This document shows positions 1 to 5,210 of a stretch of DNA of 5,210 nt, one piece after another. How positions within the stretch are numbered: the stretch's first letter is position 1; each line of letters starts with the position of its first letter. Made by a program: the position numbers and the translations under genes. Below the pieces are notes generated by a model. It was not told where the DNA came from. It saw only the letters and a program-made list of their open reading frames with translations, and did no database searches. Origin of the DNA: Chromatiales bacterium (GTDB taxonomy: Bacteria; Pseudomonadota; Gammaproteobacteria; SZUA-152); NCBI GenBank assembly GCA_026999335.1, contig JALTPW010000220.1, positions 1 through 5,210 of the forward strand, read 5' to 3'.

Positions 1-127
1 ACCTGTACGAATGTGTGTTTGTACGGTATAGACAGCAGCAACCTGTGCCATGCGTTTACGGTCTTTCTTTTCTCCCGGACTTAAACGGCTATTCAGCTTT
101 TTCTCTTTTCGGGCCGATTTCTTAGTG
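1..127 (-). pseudogene. ISKra4-family transposase fragment (N-terminally truncated, runs off left edge)
   Basis: The minus strand is open from 156 down to 1. From about 127 downward it reads through a basic stretch (KKSARKEKKL) into LSPGEKKDRKRMAQVAAVYT, which resembles the conserved (S)KGEKRxRKRMAxVAAVY segment I remember from ISKra4-family transposases. In those enzymes this segment lies ahead of the catalytic core, so only a small internal piece is visible and the rest, if present, lies left of the window. The upstream half of the gene is missing: the similarity stops where the 41-bp repeat begins. The repeat supplies an in-frame ATG (154-156) and about ten unrelated residues (MALGNVPFSL), so the open frame is a fusion and not a real start. 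The family call comes from motif memory and is not a database match. Whether the part outside the window is intact cannot be seen. Confidence 0.6.
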
Positions 128-168
128 AGGGAAAAGGGGACGTTACCCAATGCCATTAAGTTAAGCCT
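128..168 (+). repeat. 41-bp direct repeat, copy 1
   Basis: This is the first of two back-to-back identical 41-bp units. The unit begins agggaaaagggg, continues through acgttaccc and then aatgccattaagttaa, and ends gcct. The aatgccattaagttaa part (149-164) recurs in exact inverted orientation at 316-331. It abuts the truncated transposase fragment on its left. Confidence 0.95.
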
Positions 169-209
169 AGGGAAAAGGGGACGTTACCCAATGCCATTAA
201 GTTAAGCCT
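169..209 (+). repeat. 41-bp direct repeat, copy 2
   Basis: This unit is identical at all 41 positions to 128-168 and follows it with no spacer. Perfect identity suggests a recent duplication, or exchange between copies. With the inverted copy near 316-350, it could be the left end of a short, coding-free MITE-like element of about 180 bp. Confidence 0.95.
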
Positions 210-256
210 GATGTCCTGCTTATTCTCGGTTGATGGTGACACAGGAATCCCAACAT

Positions 257-298
257 TGTTGGTTTCGTTGGGGTTCGCAAGCTCACCACTAACCTACA
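257..298. repeat. REP-like imperfect palindrome
   Basis: The segment runs from tgttggtttcg through ttggggttcgc-aa-gctcacc to taacctaca. Its arms can pair imperfectly, for example GTT 267-269 with AAC 291-293, and GG..T..GC 272-278 with GC..A..CC 281-287. It resembles the abundant extragenic palindromes of many proteobacteria that start tgttgg and end aacctac. That resemblance is from memory. The sequence sits between the direct and inverted copies of the 41-bp repeat, so it may be internal to that element. Confidence 0.45.
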
Positions 299-315
299 AA
301 ACAGTCATCATTTTG

Positions 316-350
316 TTAACTTAATGGCATTCGGACGTTACCCTTTATCT
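316..350 (-). repeat. Degenerate inverted copy of the 41-bp repeat
   Basis: Positions 316-331 (ttaacttaatggcatt) are the exact reverse complement of 149-164 and 190-205. The following bases, to about 350, align to the rest of the inverted unit only with small gaps: a shared acgt core followed by ccc and ttt. It lies immediately left of the vgrG remnant and may mark the right boundary of the repeat-bounded element that began at 128 or 169. Confidence 0.7.
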
Positions 351-354
351 CAGG

Positions 355-735
355 ATCCACAAAGACAGTGGTTTCAACGGGCTGCGTTTTGAGGATGAGA
401 AGGACTAAAGAAAAGACCTTCATCCATGCCCAGAAAGAACAGAACAATGTGGTGCTGAATGGCGAGACCACCCGGATCGACGGCAACCGCACGGAGGAGG
501 TCGGCAAGAGTGAAAGCATCAGCATTGGTGAAAACCTTACCGTCAAGGTCACCCGCGGGCCAGCCAGAAAAAGGCCAAATCGGTCATGATCAAGGCCGCT
601 GACGTGATCACACTTAAGGTGGGTGGCAGCAGTATCGAGCTGACCCCCAGTGGCATCGTTGTCAAAGCCACCACGGTGGACGTCAAAGGCAATGCCATGG
701 TGGAGGTCAAAGGCGGCCTAACCAAGATTAATTAA
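355..735 (+). pseudogene. vgrG: vgrG 3' remnant (type VI secretion spike protein), frameshifted
   Basis: VgrG proteins form the trimeric spike at the tip of the type VI secretion tube. Only the C-terminal part, about 125 of the usual 600-700 or more residues, is recognisable. Frame 1 gives GFNGLRFEDEKD and stops at 406. From about 400, frame 2 continues with KEKTFIHAQKEQNNVVLNGE and then the beta-helix repeats typical of the Gp5_C region (GNRTEEVGKSESISIGENLT). From about 560, frame 1 resumes with VMIKAADVITLKVGGSSIEL, a DUF2345-like segment, and ends in EVKGGLTKIN and TAA at 733-735, a normal VgrG C-terminus. At least two frameshifts, near 400 and 557, therefore interrupt it; the second probably reflects a small deletion. 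The rest of the gene is missing beyond about 355, where the inverted repeat lies. No start or ribosome binding site is evident, and it is surely non-functional. The family call is firm; the exact lesion points are approximate. Confidence 0.85.
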
Positions 736-1007
736 GCAGAGACGACGGATGAAAATCAGCCCTTTGTCTTGTCCGGGCTCTTATCTCCTGCAAAACGCTG
801 GGAACGCCTAATGAGGCTGATGCGGTAGCGGAACAAGGCGCAAGTCGTATTTGTAAAGGCAACGGCCCGGCCATCATCACAAAATATCCATCAGCCAAAA
901 GCGTCACAAGGCTGCATGGAATGATGAATAGCGCGCTAAGGTTATGTTTCCTCATTGATTTATACGCGGTTGCCCTGGCCATGCGTTCTGCACAGTAGAG
1001 ACGCATT
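736..1007. other. Non-coding or decayed spacer between the vgrG remnant and the ccm operon
   Basis: I find no gene I can support here. Fourteen bases after the vgrG stop, an ATG at 749 opens 20 codons (MKISPLSCPGS...) that end at 809-811. Frame 3 on the + strand is open from 753 to the TAG at 996-998 but has no early start codon. The two could be one short gene broken by a +1 shift near 809, for example a former vgrG partner gene. I do not recognise the product. The opposite strand also carries a 92-codon open frame over 728-1006 with low-complexity, unremarkable residues, which I take as chance. No RNA gene or clear sigma-70 promoter was recognised, although the ccm promoter must lie here or further upstream. 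Confidence 0.4.
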
Positions 1008-1039
1008 GCTGAACAGTGCTAAACTTAGCGGCTTTCAGC
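1008..1039 (+). promoter_or_regulatory. Nested inverted repeat in the ccmA leader
   Basis: GCTGAA at 1008-1013 pairs with TTCAGC at 1034-1039. Inside it, GCTA at 1018-1021 pairs with TAGC at 1026-1029 around the four-base loop AACT. The structure ends 11 bases before the GAGGA ribosome binding site (1051-1055). It could be a protein binding site or a leader hairpin affecting ccm expression, or the end of a decayed repeat. The pairing is seen directly; any role is inference. Confidence 0.3.
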
Positions 1040-1065
1040 GTTGGCCACCAGAGGAATAATGCGGG

Positions 1066-1692
1066 ATGCTCGAAATCCGCGATCTTGAATGTGTACGGGG
1101 TGATCACTGTTTGTTTACAGGTTTGAAATTTTCCCTGCAAGGTGGGGAACTCCTGTACCTGCGCGGGTCAAACGGTAGTGGTAAGACCAGTCTGCTGCGC
1201 ACCGTTTGCGGGTTGCTGGAGCCGGCCGAGGGCGAGGTGTTGTGGAAGGGTAAGAATGTCCGTTCACAGCGCGATGAATTCAACGCCGAACTGACCTATC
1301 TGGGGCACCTCAACGGTGTCAAAGGCGAATTGACAGCGTTCGAGAATCTGCGCTTGGGCGGTGCTCTGTCGGGATTGGCTGTCAGTGAGGACGATATTTA
1401 CCTCGCCCTTGAGCGCATTGGTCTCGGTGGCCGTGAGGATTTGCCGACGCAGGTGTTGTCACAGGGGCAGAAGCGCCGCGTTGCGCTGGCCCGGCTGTTG
1501 CTGAGTCAAGCCAGCCTGTGGGTGTTGGACGAGCCTTTCACCGCGCTGGATGTGGGCGCGGTGGATCAGTTGGCCAAGCTCATCGAGGCCCATTTGCAGA
1601 AGGGCGGCATGGCCATGTTCACCACCCATCAGGCAGTGGACATTCGCGCCGGCGCGGTGCGTGAAGTGAATCTGGATGCGCTGAACTCATGA
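1066..1692 (+). CDS. ccmA: Heme exporter/release ATP-binding protein CcmA
   Basis: CcmA is the cytoplasmic ATPase of the CcmABCD complex. Its ATP hydrolysis drives release of heme-loaded CcmE from CcmC during cytochrome c maturation. The 208-residue product matches the usual length (about 207). Visible ABC motifs are Walker A GSNGSGKT (34-41), the family-typical YLGHLNGVKGELTAFENL segment at the Q-loop position (78-95), signature LSQGQKRR (131-138), Walker B LWVLDEP with catalytic Glu156 (151-157), and the switch His188 in TTHQ. The ATG at 1066 is preceded by GAGGA (1051-1055) at about 10 bases, which supports this start; the ATG at 1059 is in another frame and closes quickly. It is the first gene of the operon, and its stop overlaps the ccmB start in an ATGA (1689-1692), implying translational coupling. 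Confidence 0.97.
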   Translation: MLEIRDLECVRGDHCLFTGLKFSLQGGELLYLRGSNGSGKTSLLRTVCGLLEPAEGEVLWKGKNVRSQRDEFNAELTYLGHLNGVKGELTAFENLRLGGALSGLAVSEDDIYLALERIGLGGREDLPTQVLSQGQKRRVALARLLLSQASLWVLDEPFTALDVGAVDQLAKLIEAHLQKGGMAMFTTHQAVDIRAGAVREVNLDALNS

Positions 1693-2396
1693 GTGACGGC
1701 GTCCTGACATCAGGAAGGCAGAGAGGCCTGTTCGCGGCATGGCGCGCCATGCTGGTGCGTGACCTGACCCTGGCCATGCGGCGTCGTGCCGATGTGCTGA
1801 CCAGTCTGTTTTTCTTCGTTATCGTGGTGAGTTTGTTCCCCCTGGGCGTGAGCCCGGAGATGGCCGTACTGCGTGGCATTGCCCCCGGCGTGATCTGGGT
1901 GGCGGCACTGCTGGCCACCATGCTGTCATTGGGGCGTATGTTTGCCGACGATCACCAGGACGGCAGTCTGGAGCAGACGTTGTTGCTGCCGCATCCGCTG
2001 TCCATGCTGGTATTGGGCAAGGTGTTGGCACATTGGCTGGTGTCGGGCTTGCCGCTGGTGCTGCTGTCGCCGCTGCTGGGTATGCAGCTGGGGCTGGAGG
2101 GCGAGGCCATCGGCTTGTTGATGGTGACCCTGCTGCTGGGCACGCCAGTACTGAGCCTGATCGGCGCCACGGGTGCAGCGTTGACCTTGGGCGTGCGCGG
2201 TGGCGGCGTGCTGGTTTCCCTGCTGGTGCTGCCGTTGTATATTCCCGTGCTGATTTTTGGCACCGGGGCGGTGGATGCCGGCATTTCCGGGATGGATTAC
2301 GAGGGGCATCTGTCCCTGTTGGGTGCTTTTCTGGTGATGGCGCTGCTGACCACACCACTGGCTACTGCGGCGGCGCTGCGTATCAGCGTTGAATAA
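1689..2396 (+). CDS. ccmB: Heme exporter/release membrane protein CcmB
   Basis: CcmB is the integral membrane subunit that pairs with CcmA in the ABC-type CcmABCD complex of the inner membrane. The 235-residue protein has about six hydrophobic segments (roughly residues 38-55, 61-80, 103-127, 135-157, 165-190, 205-228). It carries strongly conserved CcmB stretches: LFPLGVSPE, IAPGVIWVAALL, DGSLEQ, a KVLAHW segment, LLLGTP, and the C-terminal ATAAALRIS. It is about 15 residues longer than E. coli CcmB (220) because of an N-terminal extension (MSDGVLTSGRQRG) before the conserved start region. An internal ATG at 1749 (residue 21) is an alternative start but has no visible ribosome binding site. 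The ATGA overlap with ccmA favours 1689. ccmC follows after 57 bases. Confidence 0.96.
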   Translation: MSDGVLTSGRQRGLFAAWRAMLVRDLTLAMRRRADVLTSLFFFVIVVSLFPLGVSPEMAVLRGIAPGVIWVAALLATMLSLGRMFADDHQDGSLEQTLLLPHPLSMLVLGKVLAHWLVSGLPLVLLSPLLGMQLGLEGEAIGLLMVTLLLGTPVLSLIGATGAALTLGVRGGGVLVSLLVLPLYIPVLIFGTGAVDAGISGMDYEGHLSLLGAFLVMALLTTPLATAAALRISVE

Positions 2397-2453
2397 CAAA
2401 TTATCGAATAATAATGTCAGTGGCCTGCCACGGCGGGTTGCGGAGAGTGATCA

Positions 2454-3239
2454 ATGGCTTTGAAGGATTCCATCGCGTGGTACCATTTTTCCGCGCCAAA
2501 GAACTTTTATCCGCTGGCCGGCAAGGTGATTCCCTGGTTTTGGGGTCTGACCATCGCGCTGTTGCTGGTGGGACTCTATCTCAGCTTCTTTGTCGCCCCC
2601 ACGGACTACAAGCAGGGCGAGAGCTACCGTATTATCTACATTCACGTACCGGCGGCCTGGATGTCCATGCTGATCTATCTGGTGATGGCGATCTACGCCA
2701 TTATCGGTCTGGCTTGGAAGGTACGCCTGGCCGACATGATGGCCTCCGCGCTGGCACCTACCGGGGCCATGTTTACCTTCCTTGCCCTGTGGACCGGCGC
2801 CTTCTGGGGCAAGCCCACCTGGGGCACCTACTGGGTATGGGATGCGCGCCTGACGTCTGAACTGATCCTGCTGTTCCTATATATCGGCTTTATTTCTCTA
2901 CAATCTGCCATCGACGATCCACGCCGCGCCGCCAAGGCCTCGGGCCTGCTGGCGATTGTCGGTGTGATCAATCTACCCATCATCTATTTTTCTGTGCAGT
3001 GGTGGAACACCCTGCACCAGGGCGCTTCCGTCAGTCCCACCATGGCGCCGAAGATGGCAACGATCATGCTGACGACCATGCTGATCATGACCTTTGCCTT
3101 TTGGATGTACACCATTGTCATTGTTTTGATGCGTGTGAGGCGAATTATTTTGGAAAGAGAGCGTCAGACATCCTGGGTGATGGAATTGTTCGGTGCTGAA
3201 GCGAGCGGCGAAAAGGATGAGAAGGGTGAACGGAAATGA
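2454..3239 (+). CDS. ccmC: Heme lyase/chaperone-loading protein CcmC
   Basis: CcmC is an inner-membrane heme-handling protein that presents heme on its periplasmic WWD domain and attaches it to CcmE. The 261-residue product (E. coli about 245) has six predicted membrane segments and the WWD signature WGKPTWGTYWVWDARL at 118-133. The two heme-ligand histidines lie at the expected places in periplasmic loops: His64 in YIHVPAAW and His188 in WWNTLHQG, corresponding to E. coli His60 and His184. The ATG at 2454 follows GGAG (2442-2445) with 8-base spacing. The C-terminal tail after residue 228 is charged and cytoplasmic (SGEKDEKGERK). The gap from ccmB (2397-2453) holds a small GTGG-CCTG-CCAC hairpin (2420-2431). 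The stop overlaps the ccmD start (AAATGAG, ATG at 3236). Confidence 0.97.
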   Translation: MALKDSIAWYHFSAPKNFYPLAGKVIPWFWGLTIALLLVGLYLSFFVAPTDYKQGESYRIIYIHVPAAWMSMLIYLVMAIYAIIGLAWKVRLADMMASALAPTGAMFTFLALWTGAFWGKPTWGTYWVWDARLTSELILLFLYIGFISLQSAIDDPRRAAKASGLLAIVGVINLPIIYFSVQWWNTLHQGASVSPTMAPKMATIMLTTMLIMTFAFWMYTIVIVLMRVRRIILERERQTSWVMELFGAEASGEKDEKGERK

Positions 3240-3397
3240 GTGAGTTCTTTGCCATGGGTGGACACGGCTTCTATATCTGGGTCTCTTATGCGGTTACCGC
3301 TCTGTTAATGATGATTGAAGTGATTGCCGTGATACGCGGCAAGCGCACGGTGGAAAAGCGTTTGGCACGGTTGGCTAGTGCTCCATCAAGGCAATAA
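3236..3397 (+). CDS. ccmD: Heme exporter small subunit CcmD
   Basis: CcmD is a small single-span membrane protein that stabilises the CcmABC-CcmE assembly and is needed for release of holo-CcmE. The 53-residue product begins MSEFFAMGGHGFYIWVSY, with the family pattern HGxYIWxSY at residues 10-18. One membrane helix follows (about 12-33) and then a basic cytoplasmic tail (RGKRTVEKRLARL). The ATG overlaps the ccmC stop (TGA 3237-3239), and AAGGG (3222-3226) lies about 9 bases upstream, giving clear coupling to ccmC. Length and composition are normal for the family. The unusual feature is downstream: ccmE does not follow directly but after 202 bases. Confidence 0.95.
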   Translation: MSEFFAMGGHGFYIWVSYAVTALLMMIEVIAVIRGKRTVEKRLARLASAPSRQ

Positions 3398-3599
3398 CAC
3401 GGATGCAGTTGGTCTGTCGGCGTTCAGGGCAAGGCGCACTTTGCAGCGAATGGCCGTAGCCCTTTGCAAGAGGAGCAACGCAGCCATGGACGTTGACAGA
3501 TCAACCCTTCGGGCGCTCCTGTGGTGTCCCGCTGCTGCGATAGCAGGGTTTTATTGCGCCGAGGCGCGTGCAGAATATACAAATTAAGGATTAAATAGC
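3398..3599. repeat. Hairpin-rich non-coding block between ccmD and ccmE (possible interspersed repeat)
   Basis: These 202 bases separate two genes that are normally adjacent or overlapping. No plausible gene is present. Several inverted repeats follow one another: TTGCA 3441-3445 with TGCAA 3465-3469 enclosing GGC-CGTA-GCC (3452-3461); GTTGA 3492-3496 with TCAAC 3501-3505 around CAGA; CTGCT 3532-3536 with AGCAG 3542-3546; and GCGCC 3556-3560 with GGCGC 3563-3567. Serial palindromes like these suggest a MITE or REP-type insertion or a species-specific extragenic repeat, but no second copy is in the window to prove it. AAGGA (3586-3590) near the right end serves ccmE. Confidence 0.5.
3529..3552 (+). 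terminator. Terminator-like hairpin between ccmD and ccmE
   Basis: CC (3529-3530) and CTGCT (3532-3536) pair with AGCAG (3542-3546) and GG (3547-3548), with one bulged G and a five-base loop GCGAT. TTTTATT (3549-3555) follows directly. This looks like a weak rho-independent terminator or attenuator on the + strand. It could lower ccmEF expression relative to ccmABCD. The stem is short and bulged, so readthrough is likely. Confidence 0.4.
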
Positions 3600-4076
3600 A
3601 TGAAAACACGGCACAAGCGTATGGCGTTTATCTTGGTGGGTTTGGCTGGCCTGGGTGTGGCGGTCTGGCTGGTACTGAATGCACTGAACAGTAACCTGGC
3701 CCTGTATATCAGTCCCACCGATGTGCTGGCCGGCGATGCTCCCAAGGATCAGACTTTCCGCCTCGGCGGCTTGGTGGTGGAAGATAGCCTGAGGCGCGAA
3801 GATGATGGCCTGACGGTACATTTTGAGGTGACCGACAGCGCTAATACCATCCCGGTGACCTTTACTGGTATCCTGCCGGATTTGTTCGAGGAAGGGCAGG
3901 GCGTGGTGGCACAGGGCAAGATGCAGGGCAAGGTCTTTGCTGCCAGCGAGGTGTTGGCCAAACACGATGAAAACTACATGCCGGCGGAGGTGGCCGATAT
4001 GCTGGAAGAAGGCGAGAAACTCAAGCAGCAATATGGGCAGTCGGAAGGAGCAGTGAGCGTTCCGCAGACGCCATAA
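3600..4076 (+). CDS. ccmE: Periplasmic heme chaperone CcmE
   Basis: CcmE receives heme from CcmC, binds it covalently through a histidine, and passes it to the CcmF/CcmH ligase. The 158-residue product (E. coli 159) has a positively charged N-terminus (MKTRHKRM) and one membrane anchor (about 9-29). A periplasmic OB-fold beta-barrel domain follows, with conserved features LNSNLALYISP, FRLGGLV, VTFTGILPDLF, EGQGVVAQG and FAASEVLAKHDENYMP. The heme-binding histidine is His122, followed by the conserved Tyr126 (the HxxxY pattern, E. coli His130/Tyr134). The flexible C-terminal tail is acidic and then polar. The ATG at 3600 follows AAGGA (3586-3590) at 9 bases. It is separated from ccmD by an unusual 202-base block and from ccmF by 76 bases. 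Confidence 0.97.
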   Translation: MKTRHKRMAFILVGLAGLGVAVWLVLNALNSNLALYISPTDVLAGDAPKDQTFRLGGLVVEDSLRREDDGLTVHFEVTDSANTIPVTFTGILPDLFEEGQGVVAQGKMQGKVFAASEVLAKHDENYMPAEVADMLEEGEKLKQQYGQSEGAVSVPQTP

Positions 4077-4084
4077 ACAGTGCG

Positions 4085-4101
4085 GAAATACGGCATATTT
4101 C
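4085..4101 (+). other. Small inverted repeat between ccmE and ccmF
   Basis: GAAATA (4085-4090) and TATTTC (4096-4101) form a perfect six-base stem with loop CGGCA, eight bases after the ccmE stop. It is AT-rich and has no T-run, so it is not a convincing terminator. It may mildly influence mRNA processing or be chance. Confidence 0.25.
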
Positions 4102-4152
4102 GATCTTGATCCCCGACCGACAAATTTAAAACAAAGGCAAGGTAAGCAACCT

Positions 4153-5210
4153 ATGATTCCAGAAATTGGAAATTTTGCGCTCATTTTGGCGCTGTGTGTG
4201 GCTCTGGTGCAAGGGGTTGTTTCCATCGCCGGCGCACAGCTGGGTATCCGCTCCTGGATGGAACTGGCACGGCCGTCAGCGCAGGCCTACTTCGTTTTTG
4301 TTGCCGTGGCCTTTGGCTGTCTGACCTATTCTTTTATCGTCAGTGATTTTTCGGTGAAATATGTCGTCTCGGTGTCCAATTCCATGCTGCCTCTCCAGTA
4401 TCGGATTGCGGCTGTCTGGGGTGGTCATGAGGGCTCATTGTTGCTGTGGGCACTGTTGCTGGGGGTGTGGACGCTGGCGGTGGCACACTACTCGCGTAAT
4501 CTGCCGCTGGAGATGGTGTCGCGCGTGATCGGTGTCATGGGCCTGATCTCGGTGGGCTTCCTGCTCTTCACGCTGTTCACCTCCAATCCCTTCGACCGCA
4601 TGCTGCCGGCGGCGCTGGACGGTCGCGACCTCAACCCGTTGTTGCAGGATCCGGGGCTGATCATTCATCCGCCGTTGTTGTATATCGGCTATGTGGGCTT
4701 TTCCGTCGCCTTCGCCTTTGCCATTGCGGCCTTGCTGGGCGGCCACATGGACGCCACCTGGGCGCGCTGGTCGCGCCCCTGGACCACTGTGGCGTGGGTC
4801 TTTCTCACCCTCGGCATCTCTCTGGGCAGCTGGTGGGCCTATTACGAACTGGGCTGGGGCGGCTGGTGGTTCTGGGATCCGGTCGAGAACGCCTCCTTCA
4901 TGCCATGGCTGGTGGGTACCGCATTGGTGCATTCGCTGGCGGTGACCGAAAAGCGCGGCGGCTTCAAAAACTGGACGGTTCTGCTAGCCATCCTCGCCTT
5001 TTCGCTGAGTCTGTTGGGTACCTTTCTGGTGCGCTCCGGTGTGTTGACCTCGGTGCACGCCTTTGCCACTGATCCCGAACGTGGCGTATTCATTCTTGGC
5101 TTCCTGGTGGTGGTGATCGGCGGTTCGCTGGCCCTCTACGCTTGGCGGGCGCCAAAGGTGGGCATGGGTGGCCGATTCCAGCTGGTGTCGCGAGAGACCT
5201 TCCTGCTGAC
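4153..5210 (+). CDS. ccmF: Cytochrome c heme ligase subunit CcmF (partial, 3' end outside window)
   Basis: CcmF is the large inner-membrane component of the System I heme ligase; with CcmH it takes heme from CcmE and attaches it to the CXXCH motif of apocytochromes c. 352 codons are visible of a protein usually near 650 residues, and the frame is open to the window end. The N-terminus MIPEIGNFALILAL is typical. Key features are VWGGHEGSLLLW (89-99), the DPGLIIHPPLLYIGY segment with His172, and the WWD domain around WGGWWFWDPVENASFMPW (235-252). His260 (ALVHSL) and His302 (LTSVHAFA) also match; with His172 they are one residue off E. coli His173, His261 and His303, which are heme ligands in that protein. 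Multiple membrane helices are evident. The ATG at 4153 follows AAGG (4139-4142) with 10-base spacing. The remaining conserved histidine (E. coli His491) would lie beyond the window. Confidence 0.97.
   Translation, partial: MIPEIGNFALILALCVALVQGVVSIAGAQLGIRSWMELARPSAQAYFVFVAVAFGCLTYSFIVSDFSVKYVVSVSNSMLPLQYRIAAVWGGHEGSLLLWALLLGVWTLAVAHYSRNLPLEMVSRVIGVMGLISVGFLLFTLFTSNPFDRMLPAALDGRDLNPLLQDPGLIIHPPLLYIGYVGFSVAFAFAIAALLGGHMDATWARWSRPWTTVAWVFLTLGISLGSWWAYYELGWGGWWFWDPVENASFMPWLVGTALVHSLAVTEKRGGFKNWTVLLAILAFSLSLLGTFLVRSGVLTSVHAFATDPERGVFILGFLVVVIGGSLALYAWRAPKVGMGGRFQLVSRETFLL

Noticed and set aside
128..209. CRISPR array
   Set aside because: The two 41-bp units are directly adjacent with no spacer, and only two copies exist.
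728..1006. 92-codon minus-strand open frame in the spacer before ccmA
   Set aside because: No recognisable domain, no ribosome binding site seen, and it covers decayed DNA next to a pseudogene.
1819..2399. Long minus-strand open frames opposite ccmB
   Set aside because: They are rich in Pro/Gln/Arg/Ser as expected from reading the opposite strand of a Leu/Gly-rich membrane protein gene.
3493..3521. TTGACA at 3493-3498 as a -35 box for a ccmE promoter
   Set aside because: No -10-like hexamer lies 16-18 bases downstream, and TTGACA falls within a hairpin stem and loop.
3554..3581. TTGCGC (3554-3559) and TATACA (3576-3581), 16-base spacer, as a ccmE promoter
   Set aside because: Transcription would begin at about 3588, inside the AAGGA ribosome binding site, so the transcript would lack a usable leader; too weak to annotate.
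3378..3587. 69-codon + strand open frame spanning the ccmD-ccmE gap
   Set aside because: It overlaps the ccmD end, lies entirely over serial palindromes, has no good ribosome binding site and its residues resemble no family I know; most likely chance.
3591..4226. 211-codon minus-strand open frame opposite ccmE
   Set aside because: It is antisense to a well-supported ccmE and ccmF start, and its His/Gln-rich composition is typical of a shadow frame.
4435..4932. 165-codon minus-strand open frame opposite ccmF
   Set aside because: It is a shadow of ccmF: low-complexity Gln/Arg/His composition and no independent start signals.

Overview
The window holds the first six genes of a System I cytochrome c maturation operon in canonical order on the + strand: ccmA, ccmB, ccmC, ccmD, ccmE and the first 352 codons of ccmF (1066-5210). 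All six are intact as far as seen, with expected lengths and key residues. ccmD (3236-3397) is a 53-codon gene overlapping the end of ccmC, and ccmF runs off the right edge. The ccmABCDEF order, moderate-to-high GC and close resemblance to Escherichia coli Ccm proteins point to a gammaproteobacterium. I cannot name the genus.

The left fifth (1-1065) is a scrap heap of mobile and decayed DNA. From left to right it has the minus-strand fragment of an ISKra4-type transposase (1 to about 127), a perfect 41-bp tandem duplication (128-209), a REP-like imperfect palindrome (257-298), and a degenerate inverted copy of the 41-bp unit (about 316-350). Next comes the 3' end of a vgrG (type VI secretion spike) gene broken by at least two frameshifts (about 355-735). 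Then follow about 330 bases with no confident gene, which end in a nested inverted repeat just ahead of the ccmA ribosome binding site.

The Ccm genes work together as follows. CcmA (ATPase) and CcmB (membrane subunit) form an ABC complex with CcmC and CcmD. CcmC presents heme on its WWD domain to the periplasmic chaperone CcmE, which binds it covalently. The ATPase releases holo-CcmE, which delivers heme to the CcmF/CcmH ligase for attachment to apocytochrome c. The genes for the thioredoxin CcmG and for CcmH/I would be expected just beyond the right edge.

The most unusual point inside the operon is a 202-bp non-coding block between ccmD and ccmE (3398-3599), rich in inverted repeats and including a terminator-like hairpin. 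These genes are normally packed tightly. I see no convincing new biological system. The points worth following up are the ccmD-ccmE block, the MITE-like repeat structure on the left, and the decayed vgrG.
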